Assembly: GCA_944332225.1 (NCBI GenBank)
Contig: CALVJO010000011.1
Location: 1-45,609 of the forward strand
Length of the DNA: 45,609 bases
DNA from: an uncultured Bacilli bacterium
Lineage (GTDB): Bacteria > Bacillota_I > Bacilli_A > RFN20 > CAG-449
Reading direction: 5' to 3'
Below are positions 35,896 to 43,080 of this stretch, piece after piece. Numbering within the stretch: position 1 is the stretch's first letter; each line of letters opens with the position of its first letter. The notes under the pieces were generated by a model. It saw only the letters and a list, made by a program, of their open reading frames with translations, did not search any database and was not told where the DNA came from. A program made the position numbers and the translations under genes.

Positions 35896-35913
35896 AAGTA
35901 AAATAATTACTAT
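35885..35913 (+). promoter_or_regulatory. Promoter of the ATPase-TOPRIM module
   Basis: -35 TTACAC, 17-nt spacer, -10 TACTAT; transcription would start about 50 bases before the ATPase ATG at 35970, which has AAGGTGA upstream. Confidence 0.45.
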
Positions 35914-35969
35914 ATGTTGATTTATATCCTGCATTACGTTATTTTTAAATTAATAGAAGGTGATTTAGC

Positions 35970-37070
35970 ATGATTAAAAAATTTAGCGTTACAAACTTTA
36001 AAAACTTTAAAGACAAACTCACTTTAGATTTTTCTAAAAGCAGAGATTACAATTTTAACTCTCATTTAATTGTTAATGATTTGATTAATAAAGCGATTGT
36101 ATTTGGATATAACAGCTCTGGAAAATCTAATTTAGGATTCGCAATTATGGATATTACATCTCATCTAACAGACAACATTAAACAAGAAAATCATTATTCT
36201 TATTCTTTGAACCTTGAGTCAGGCAAAAATGAAGCCACATTTGAATATGAATTTTTATTTTCAAATCAAACGGTTACTTACGTTTACCAAAAAGATTGGA
36301 ATAGAAGACTATTAACTGAGGAAGTTTTTGTAAATGGAAAGTCTCTTTTCTTCTATGATTATCGAAACAATACTTATAGAAACGAATTAAAAGATATTCA
36401 AAGTATTAATCTAGATAATCGAGTCGAAAATATCTCTGTATTAAAATATATTAGAAATAATATTTTGGAATTTGAACAAGATAATCCTATAAAATTAATC
36501 GTAGATTTTGCAAATGAAATGTTATGGTTTAGATCGTTAAGAGAAAACGAATTCATGGGTCATCTAGCAAATGGAGACAATATTTCAGATTACATTATAA
36601 GAAATAATTTAGTAGATGAATTTCAAAAATTTCTAAACGAATGTGATGTCAATGAAGAAGTGAGCAAAATAATTACTCCAACAGGTGAGATACTAGGCAC
36701 TAAAAAAGGTAAAAATATTGTTCCATTTTTTAGTGTTTGTTCCACTGGGACCGCTTGTTTAACTTTGTTCTACTATTGGAAGCAATCTTGCTTTAATCGG
36801 ATTAAGTTTTTGTTTTTAGATGAATTCGATGCCTTTTATCATGAAAAATTATCATCACATCTTTTAGAAATTATTTTTAAAATCTCCAGTTTTCAATGCG
36901 TTATTACAACCCATAATTCAAGCTTAGCAACCAACCAATTAACTAGACCAGATTCAGTTTTTATTATTAAAAATAATTCCATAAAATCACTTTCTAACTT
37001 AACCAATAAAGTTTTAAGAGAAGGTCATAGTCTTAGAAAATTAATGGAAGCAGGAGAATTTGATGAATAG
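35970..37070 (+). CDS. AAA/ABC-type ATPase of an OLD-like defence pair
   Basis: 366 residues. It opens MIKKFSVTNFKNFKDKLTLD, the classic SMC/RecF-like AAA_15 start. Walker A GYNSSGKS (46-53), an ABC-signature-like CSTGTACL (about 257-264), Walker B FLFLDEFD (280-287) and H-loop TTHNSS (about 313-318) are intact. No coiled coil or nuclease domain is seen. The gene overlaps the next one by 8 nt. ATPases of this size paired with a small TOPRIM-like protein occur in PARIS (AriA/AriB), AbiL and RloA/RloB anti-phage systems. This pair has the same layout, but I cannot place it in a named subtype. Inferred role: sensor ATPase holding or activating the nuclease. Confidence 0.8.
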   Translation: MIKKFSVTNFKNFKDKLTLDFSKSRDYNFNSHLIVNDLINKAIVFGYNSSGKSNLGFAIMDITSHLTDNIKQENHYSYSLNLESGKNEATFEYEFLFSNQTVTYVYQKDWNRRLLTEEVFVNGKSLFFYDYRNNTYRNELKDIQSINLDNRVENISVLKYIRNNILEFEQDNPIKLIVDFANEMLWFRSLRENEFMGHLANGDNISDYIIRNNLVDEFQKFLNECDVNEEVSKIITPTGEILGTKKGKNIVPFFSVCSTGTACLTLFYYWKQSCFNRIKFLFLDEFDAFYHEKLSSHLLEIIFKISSFQCVITTHNSSLATNQLTRPDSVFIIKNNSIKSLSNLTNKVLREGHSLRKLMEAGEFDE

Positions 37071-37794
37071 AAAAATATTATTTGTGGTGGAAGGTCCATC
37101 AGAAAAAAGCGAGTTAACAAATTCATTTTTGCAACATCTAGGAATTTCGAAAGAAGAATATCAAATATATAGATACAATACTTCAATTCATGAATTATAT
37201 GATTTACTTACAAAACCTGAAAATAGCGATATGTATTTAACGTCAATTCTTGTAACAAACAACAAAATTGATGTTAAAGCAAATTATCAAGTAGATTCTA
37301 CATTTACATCTATTTATTTAATATTCGATTTTGATCCTCAATATCATAAATATGATGATGAGAAGATAAAATATTTAGCTAAGAGATTCGATAATGAAAC
37401 AGAGGAAGGTTTACTGATTTTAAATTATCCAATGTTTGAAAGTTTGTTTGATATTGAAAAAGATGAAACAAAACAAACTTTTTTAAATAAGAAAATTATG
37501 CCTTGTAGCAGTGACGAATATAAAAAGCTAGTTGCTAAGCGCACATGCTTTAGAAGCGATACAAACCATCCATATAAGCATTTATATCGTCGCGAGGACA
37601 TTCAATTATGTTGTTCATTCAATTTATTTAAATATCTAAAGCTTTTAAACATAACCTCCTATTCTGGTATTGAAACTGCTAAAATTTTAAATTTGCAAAT
37701 AGAATCCTTAAATGAAGATAATACTATATACGTTCTAAACACAATGGTTTTACTATATTACGATTATAATAACGATTTGACTGATATTAGTTAA
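37063..37794 (+). CDS. TOPRIM-like putative effector nuclease paired with the ATPase
   Basis: 243 residues. The N-terminus MNRKILFVVEGPSEKSE carries the VEG glutamate (Glu10) of TOPRIM folds; IYLIFDFDPQYH (DxD, Asp89 and Asp91) gives the acidic pair, and LNYPMFESLF (about 120-129) resembles the 'NPxFExW' block of RloB/AbiLii-type proteins. These residues suggest metal-dependent nucleic-acid cleavage. The start at 37063 has AGGAGA six bases upstream, inside the ATPase gene's end, so the two are made together. AT-rich, with one CGCG. It could also be an inactive partner; no biochemical class can be read from the sequence alone. Confidence 0.7.
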   Translation: MNRKILFVVEGPSEKSELTNSFLQHLGISKEEYQIYRYNTSIHELYDLLTKPENSDMYLTSILVTNNKIDVKANYQVDSTFTSIYLIFDFDPQYHKYDDEKIKYLAKRFDNETEEGLLILNYPMFESLFDIEKDETKQTFLNKKIMPCSSDEYKKLVAKRTCFRSDTNHPYKHLYRREDIQLCCSFNLFKYLKLLNITSYSGIETAKILNLQIESLNEDNTIYVLNTMVLLYYDYNNDLTDIS

Positions 37795-37796
37795 AT

Positions 37797-37841
37797 TTAA
37801 CCTCATATTTTTAAACCTATACTATAGAAAATAATAAATAA
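37797..37841 (+). repeat. Right imperfect direct repeat flanking the ATPase-TOPRIM module
   Basis: Starts two bases after the TOPRIM stop codon. Same orientation and order as 35800-35846, with one T fewer in the T run and a diverged 7-8 nt centre. Distance between the copies is about 2.0 kb. Confidence 0.65.
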
Positions 37842-37898
37842 TGGTAAGTTTTTAAAAACCTGTTTATAATATTTATAAGCACTAAAGGAGCGAAACAT

Positions 37899-38846
37899 AT
37901 GGAAGAAATAATTATCATCGGAGGTGGCCCTCTCGGTCTCTACGCATCGACATTAGCCTCTCTCCACAATTTAAAAGGAATCCTCTTTGAAGGTTCTCAA
38001 TCCTTCGGAGGACAACTTGATTCTCTTTACCCTGAAAAAGATATAATCGATCTGCCAGGAATCGGAAGAATTAGGGCTAAAGATTACGTTAGAGACCTTG
38101 TAAATCAAACTATGTCTAACCCTAATCATTTAGACTTGCACCTCTCTGAAGAAGTCAAAGAAATTAATCCGATAGAAGGAGGATATAAAGTAACTACTTC
38201 TAAAGGCGATTACGAAACTAAATTTATCTTAATAACCACGGGAATGGGAAAATTCTCTCCAAGAAAAATTAACTTACCAAATGAAGATCAATTCTCTAAT
38301 CTTCTATATTCCGTTAACGGATTAGAAAAATTCCATTCTAAAAGAGTCTGCGTTTTAGGAGGAGGCGACTCCGCGGTTGACATTGCTAATATGCTCTCTC
38401 ACGTTTGCTCAGAGGTTAATATAGTTCATCGAAGAAACGATTTTAGAGCCCAACAAAACTCAGTTGATGAATTAAAAAATAATCGAGTAAGAGTTTTTAA
38501 ACCTTATTTAATAAAATCATTAAACGGTGAAGGAGACACATTAAAATCTATCACCATCTCTCATCTTGAAGTCGAAAGAGATGAAACGCTTAATGTAGAT
38601 TATGTAATCGTACAATATGGAAATATCACCTCTCCAAGCGCCTTCCCATTAAAATCTAATAAGCAAGGAATTGAAGTATCAACCACCTTTGAAACTTCCT
38701 TACCTAACGTATATGCAATCGGTAACTGCGTATATTATGATGGCAAGGTTAAAAACCTAACCTGCGGATTTGGAGAAGCAGTAATCGCTATTACAAAAAT
38801 TGATCAAAAATTAAATCCAACTAAAAATATTCCAATTCACTTCTAA
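37899..38846 (+). CDS. Ferredoxin/flavodoxin-NADP reductase, thioredoxin-reductase-like (YumC type)
   Basis: 315 residues. FAD site IIIGGGPLGLYASTLASLHN, the SFGGQLDSLYPEKDIIDLPG loop typical of this class, and NADPH site VCVLGGGDSAVDIANML. The CxxC of thioredoxin reductases is absent, as in YumC-type FNRs. The C-terminal YAIGNCVYYDGKVKNLTCGFGEA binds FAD. It moves electrons between NADPH and ferredoxin or flavodoxin. Strong Shine-Dalgarno AAAGGAG; a TATAAT box lies about 35 bases upstream. Single gene with its own terminator. Confidence 0.93.
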   Translation: MEEIIIIGGGPLGLYASTLASLHNLKGILFEGSQSFGGQLDSLYPEKDIIDLPGIGRIRAKDYVRDLVNQTMSNPNHLDLHLSEEVKEINPIEGGYKVTTSKGDYETKFILITTGMGKFSPRKINLPNEDQFSNLLYSVNGLEKFHSKRVCVLGGGDSAVDIANMLSHVCSEVNIVHRRNDFRAQQNSVDELKNNRVRVFKPYLIKSLNGEGDTLKSITISHLEVERDETLNVDYVIVQYGNITSPSAFPLKSNKQGIEVSTTFETSLPNVYAIGNCVYYDGKVKNLTCGFGEAVIAITKIDQKLNPTKNIPIHF

Positions 38847-38858
38847 AGATAGATATTA

Positions 38859-38890
38859 AAATGGTATGCAAATCGCATACCATTTTTTAT
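38859..38890. terminator. Bidirectional terminator between the FNR and DUF402 genes
   Basis: 9-bp stem ATGGTATGC/GCATACCAT (arms 38861-38869 and 38875-38883) followed by TTTTTATTT on the plus strand and TTTTAATAT on the minus strand. It serves both convergent genes. Confidence 0.9.
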
Positions 38891-39442
38891 TTAATAAATT
38901 TCTTCTTGATGACGCTTAATCGAATAAAATTGATCTAAATAATCTTTAATCATTTCTTCAGAGAAAGGGAACTCTCCTTTTAACATCAAATCTTTGATTC
39001 TCTTAAACTCATGATTGACGATTATGTCAATCTCCTCAGGATAATGATATTTATCTTTATGGAAGTTATATTCTTTTCGATCTAATTCCATAATATCTCC
39101 ATTAGGAAACAGCTTTAAATCTAGATCATAATCAATATATTTTATTTGATGCTGATCGATTAGAGAAGGAGAAGCGATGTTAACATAATACACGACGCTT
39201 TTACCTTTCATCATCGCAATTACATTGAACCAGTGCTTTAAAGAATAAATGCTAATCGCTGGTTCTTTGGTGTACCAGATTCTTCCATCGCATTCGACCA
39301 CTCGCGAGGATGATGAACCGGTTATTACATAGTCTTCATCCGCAGCGACAACCATCATATTATCCCAAGTGCGATGAAGGGATCCATCGTGCTTGAAAGA
39401 TTGGACTCTAACCCATGTTGAGATAGTTAAATCGCTCTCCAT
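38891..39442 (-). CDS. DUF402 family nucleoside tri/diphosphate phosphatase
   Basis: 183 residues. FKHDGSLHRTWDNMMVV, WFNVIAMMKGKSVVYYVNIA, and IDYDLDLKLFPNGDIMELDR are typical of DUF402 proteins such as staphylococcal Ntdp, which hydrolyse nucleoside tri- and diphosphates with divalent metal. It lies one base after the preceding gene in an operon starting near 40620. Confidence 0.88.
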   Translation of the reverse strand: MESDLTISTWVRVQSFKHDGSLHRTWDNMMVVAADEDYVITGSSSSRVVECDGRIWYTKEPAISIYSLKHWFNVIAMMKGKSVVYYVNIASPSLIDQHQIKYIDYDLDLKLFPNGDIMELDRKEYNFHKDKYHYPEEIDIIVNHEFKRIKDLMLKGEFPFSEEMIKDYLDQFYSIKRHQEEIY

Positions 39443-39443
39443 A

Positions 39444-40589
39444 TTATTTCCGTTCTAAGGCTCTTACCACCTTGACCATCTTTTCGATGTCGTTACGATG
39501 TTGATCAAAATAATCTTTGTTAATCGGTTGATCAACGGAAATATTCATAATCTCATCCCGATAAGAGAATAAGAATGAAGTATGTCTAGTATCAAAAGTG
39601 ATGAATAAATCTAATAAGTTGTCGGATATTTCATATCTTTCTAAAGCAGAAACTACTTCCTTAGATAAGATCTTTTCATTTCCGTTAGAGGCGTAGACTA
39701 TGAATCTATCTGATAGAATATTGTCTTTAACTTCTAAATCATCAACCTTCGTCGGCGCGTCGTTTCCTTTACCTTTTAAATATACGATTAATCTACCTTC
39801 ATCTACATAAGTCTTATTGATGAAAGATGCTTTACCATAGAAGACGATGCAGGATAACTTTTTACCTTTTTCATTTGTTTCTAAGGTTTTAATTGAACCA
39901 TCACCTGAGACAAAATTAATATCATCTAAAGTTCCGACAATTAAATCTCTCCCGGCGACTGTAGAAACATTCTTAAATAAATTTAAGCTTGTAAAATAAG
40001 ATGCATTTAATTTAGAGTTATAATCAAAAGCAACATCTTTAAATGCAGGATTTTGATAATAATATGAATCTGCGATCGTGAAATATTCTTTTAAAGAATT
40101 CGTGCCAATCTCAGTTAATTTTTTCTCGCTGGATCTAGAGAATAAGCTTGAGGCAACAAAGTAACCAATTAAACCGATTGCTAAAATTAAGATGTACCAA
40201 TTGCCGATATATGAAGATAAGACAACAGCAAGGACAAAGATGATAGCCACCGCGATTAAAAGGATGATATTAATTCTTTTAGATTTCTTATAAATGACAT
40301 TAAAATCATCAACTCCTTTACTATAGGAAAGTAATCTTTCATCTAGATTATCAATAACTTGAAGATCGTTAGGTGCGATTAAATCATTTTTTGTTAATGG
40401 AGTAAACTCTTCTCCCGTCTCATCAAGTTCAGTTTTAGGTTCTTCTTTAGTTTCTAAAGGAGCCTCTTCGCTTTTTATTTCTTCTGTTACTGTTGATTCT
40501 TCTTTTACGACATCTTCATTTTTTGAAGCTTCTTGAATTTCAGAATCTGTTATTTTATTTGTATCTTTTTCAATATTGTTATTTTCCAT
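39444..40589 (-). CDS. DUF3137-like membrane protein with acidic N-terminus
   Basis: 381 residues. A Glu/Lys/Thr-rich disordered stretch (about 1-70), a short helical segment, two membrane helices (about 107-130 and 133-150), then a C-terminal soluble domain of about 230 residues. The order INFVSGD..., LSCIVFYGKASF, LSDRFIVYASNGNEKILS and the final beta segment resembles the DUF3137 pattern. Function unknown. Promoter TTTAAA/TATAAT (16 nt) lies upstream at 40614-40641 and AGGGAG precedes the ATG. Operon with the DUF402 gene. Confidence 0.65.
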   Translation of the reverse strand: MENNNIEKDTNKITDSEIQEASKNEDVVKEESTVTEEIKSEEAPLETKEEPKTELDETGEEFTPLTKNDLIAPNDLQVIDNLDERLLSYSKGVDDFNVIYKKSKRINIILLIAVAIIFVLAVVLSSYIGNWYILILAIGLIGYFVASSLFSRSSEKKLTEIGTNSLKEYFTIADSYYYQNPAFKDVAFDYNSKLNASYFTSLNLFKNVSTVAGRDLIVGTLDDINFVSGDGSIKTLETNEKGKKLSCIVFYGKASFINKTYVDEGRLIVYLKGKGNDAPTKVDDLEVKDNILSDRFIVYASNGNEKILSKEVVSALERYEISDNLLDLFITFDTRHTSFLFSYRDEIMNISVDQPINKDYFDQHRNDIEKMVKVVRALERK

Positions 40590-40613
40590 AAATCTCCCTT
40601 TCTAGTCTTTACG

Positions 40614-40641
40614 ATTATAAATGATAGGTCTCTGATTTAAA
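40614..40641 (-). promoter_or_regulatory. Promoter of the DUF3137-DUF402 operon
   Basis: Minus strand -35 TTTAAA (40636-40641), 16-nt spacer, -10 TATAAT (40614-40619), about 25 bases before the start codon. Confidence 0.55.
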
Positions 40642-40665
40642 ATAAGTGTTAACTTTTTTTATTTT

Positions 40666-42519
40666 TTACCTATCTCGAGTAATCTTTAAAGGATCAACTG
40701 GCTTAATGATTTTCTTTTCTTTTTGAGGCTCGATTTTAACTTCTAAAGGTTTTATATCTAAAGATGATATATCGATATTTTCTTCATTTTTCTTATCTTG
40801 AAATAATGGTTCTTCTTTAGGTGATTCTTTAATTTCTTTTGTTTCTTCCTTCGCTGATTCATCTTTGGTGAAAGTCTTTCTTTCTTCTTCGCTTTTTAAA
40901 AGATAAGAAGATATTGAATCATGGATAGAGACGTTTCCAATCGGCTTAATAGCTTTCTTCTTTGCTTTTTTCTTCGAGGTGACAAAAATCTTAGGTTTAT
41001 CTTCTATACTTGGTTCCGTTTTTTCTTCTACCTTTTCAACCACCTTAGGTTCTTCTTTTACTAAATCTTTCGTGGCTTTTTCTATCGATGAAACGATGAG
41101 ATAATCTAACCATTTAGCAAATTCATCTTTAGAATTAATCGTCGCACCAGGAATAGTTTCTTCCTTATCGATAGTTGTTTCTTGCTCATTTAAAGATTGT
41201 TTTTTAGCTGGTTCATCAAGCAAATTATCATCAAAATCATGGACTAAAGTTTGATCTTCTCCATATTTAATCACTTGCTCACCTTCATCTATGACATCGA
41301 TATTATATTTCTTTACTTTGTCTTCGATCTCTAAAGACTCTAAATCATTTTGATAAGGTTCAAAGGCAAGATTATCATCATTTGAGCTAGATTTATAATA
41401 TTCTTCCTCTTCTTCAAGGGTTTCAATCATCGGTTCTTCTTCTAAGTTTATATCAACTTCTTCATCTCCAACGAAATGACTTTCCCGAGAAATCAATGGT
41501 TTTTCTAATTCATCATTATCAGCTTCAACGACACCTAAATCGACGATTCCAGTTGAAATATCATCGATATAAGCTTTATTTTCTTGAGATAAATTATCAT
41601 CGTCCTTCTCTTCTTTTTGTTTATCAATATATGCGATATTTTCAATTTGTCCTTCTTCAAAAGTCTCATTTTCTAAGTCATATAACTCGGATACTTTTTC
41701 AGAGGATTGATTTTCTTTCTCCGCTTTTTTAAGAGCCTTATACTCTTTATTTTCCATCGCGATTATATATTTTTTCTTAGCTTTAGATGCTGATCTCTTC
41801 GCGTGGTAAATTCTAAATGGCTTAGCAAAAATAGAGAAGAAACCCCACCAGAGGAGCAAGATTAAAATTAAGGAAACAGCAAATTCAATATATTCAACAT
41901 ATGTGACATTAATCCTATCAACAATCTTGTTATTGATGTTGATATACCAAGACATCACTTGATTAATAACATGATCTATAGCACCTAAAGAAGATGACAT
42001 TGATCCATAAAAATCAAAGAATCCAACATTATAATTATCGTAAAGAGAACATATCGTCTTATCGTATCTTAAGAAAAAGAATATTAAGACGATTCCAAGA
42101 GGAATAATTAAAGAGATTAATCTACGGATAGGGAATCTTCTTTCATAAAGTTTCCATTCATAACGCGCGTTCTCTTCATCGGTTAAATGAATTTCCTTTC
42201 CTTTAGAAAGCAGCTTTTTTTGCTTTCTTCTTCTAAGAAAGTAAGCGATTGAGCCAAATATAATTAAATAAAGAATGATTCCTATGACCGTGGTCAATAG
42301 AATTAAAATCCATTGTTTTAAAAGAGGATCTAAGCTCGTAAACCAGGAAAAAGGTATCCAAGAGGCTACGTGATTAACCCCTCTTATGAAAAAATCATAG
42401 ACATTTTCAAATTGAGGTAAGACAGAAATAAAAACATTTCTAGCTGGTTCAAAATAAATTAAAATCAAGAAAACCAGCTCTAGAATTAAAATTATTGATA
42501 AAAAAATCTTTCTCTTCAT
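40666..42519 (-). CDS. Large membrane protein with long charged cytoplasmic tail, unknown function
   Basis: 617 residues. Four membrane helices in the first 240 residues (near 2-22, 65-95, 133-155, 210-235), then nearly 380 residues of Glu/Lys/Asp-rich, probably disordered sequence with KKAKKKA and repeated KEEP-like units, ending VDPLKITRDR. The family is not recognised. The architecture (short membrane domain, long acidic tail) recalls cytoskeletal or cell-division scaffolds, but no motif supports that. Start chosen at MKRKIFLSII (42519) with AGGTAG upstream; a longer hydrophobic N-terminus (from 42564) is possible. It follows the smpB terminator and shares a low-complexity acidic style with the next gene. 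Confidence 0.6.
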   Translation of the reverse strand: MKRKIFLSIILILELVFLILIYFEPARNVFISVLPQFENVYDFFIRGVNHVASWIPFSWFTSLDPLLKQWILILLTTVIGIILYLIIFGSIAYFLRRRKQKKLLSKGKEIHLTDEENARYEWKLYERRFPIRRLISLIIPLGIVLIFFFLRYDKTICSLYDNYNVGFFDFYGSMSSSLGAIDHVINQVMSWYININNKIVDRINVTYVEYIEFAVSLILILLLWWGFFSIFAKPFRIYHAKRSASKAKKKYIIAMENKEYKALKKAEKENQSSEKVSELYDLENETFEEGQIENIAYIDKQKEEKDDDNLSQENKAYIDDISTGIVDLGVVEADNDELEKPLISRESHFVGDEEVDINLEEEPMIETLEEEEEYYKSSSNDDNLAFEPYQNDLESLEIEDKVKKYNIDVIDEGEQVIKYGEDQTLVHDFDDNLLDEPAKKQSLNEQETTIDKEETIPGATINSKDEFAKWLDYLIVSSIEKATKDLVKEEPKVVEKVEEKTEPSIEDKPKIFVTSKKKAKKKAIKPIGNVSIHDSISSYLLKSEEERKTFTKDESAKEETKEIKESPKEEPLFQDKKNEENIDISSLDIKPLEVKIEPQKEKKIIKPVDPLKITRDR

Positions 42520-42579
42520 AAATCTACCTGAAAAAATTATAACTAAGAGAAAGAAAAATATCACATAAATTTGAATATT

Positions 42580-42611
42580 AATAAAAAATCTAGGTAAATA
42601 TTCCTAGATTT
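42580..42611 (-). terminator. Terminator of the secG-rnr-smpB unit
   Basis: 9-bp stem AAATCTAGG/CCTAGATTT (arms 42603-42611 and 42586-42594) followed by TTTTTATTAA on the minus strand; it overlaps the smpB stop codon. Confidence 0.8.
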
Positions 42612-43080
42612 AATAATTTCTTTCATTTTTTATTTCCCGAAGATTTTTTTCAATCGATCGTTTTTTCTCATCTTCACGTTTATCATAAAGTTTTTTACCT
42701 TTAGCTAAGGCTATTTCAACTTTACAACGTCCCTTGACTAAGTATACTTTTGTAGCAATTAAGGTATAGCCTTCCTTCATCACTTTATTTTCTAGTTTTA
42801 AGATCTCATTTTTATGGAGCAATAGTTTTCTAGAACGATTCTCATCATGATTATAGATAGTTCCTTGCTCATACTTAGCTATATGCATCCCTAAGATAAA
42901 AGCTTCATGATGTAAGATCTTGACGTATGAATCTTTTAATGAGCAACCATTCTTTCTTAAAGATTTGATTTCAGTCCCAGTTAAAACTATTCCACATTCA
43001 ATAAACGACGAAAGGAAATAATCATGTTTTGCCTGTTTATTGCTTGATATCAATCGGTTTTGTTTTTCATTATTTACCAT
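42610..43080 (-). CDS. smpB: SsrA-binding protein SmpB
   Basis: 156 residues. NKQAKHDYFLSSFIECGIVL, TGTEIKSLRKNGCSLKDSYV and the C-terminal AKGKKLYDKREDEKKRS tail that enters the mRNA channel. It delivers tmRNA to stalled ribosomes. It overlaps the 3' end of rnr by 11 nt. The tmRNA gene itself, often next, is not present downstream. Confidence 0.97.
   Translation of the reverse strand: MVNNEKQNRLISSNKQAKHDYFLSSFIECGIVLTGTEIKSLRKNGCSLKDSYVKILHHEAFILGMHIAKYEQGTIYNHDENRSRKLLLHKNEILKLENKVMKEGYTLIATKVYLVKGRCKVEIALAKGKKLYDKREDEKKRSIEKNLREIKNERNY

Noticed and set aside
35800-35900. CRISPR array or tandem repeats near the defence module
   Set aside because: Only two copies of the ~45-bp repeat exist, 2 kb apart, with genes between them; no spacer pattern or cas genes.
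35970-37794. Retron, Septu or Gabija assignment for the ATPase-TOPRIM pair
   Set aside because: There is no reverse transcriptase, HNH (PtuB) or UvrD-like helicase gene; the ATPase has no fused TOPRIM as GajA does.
42520-42609. tmRNA (ssrA) gene expected after smpB
   Set aside because: The stretch is too short and holds only a terminator and the start region of the next gene; no tRNA-like acceptor or tag reading frame is visible.
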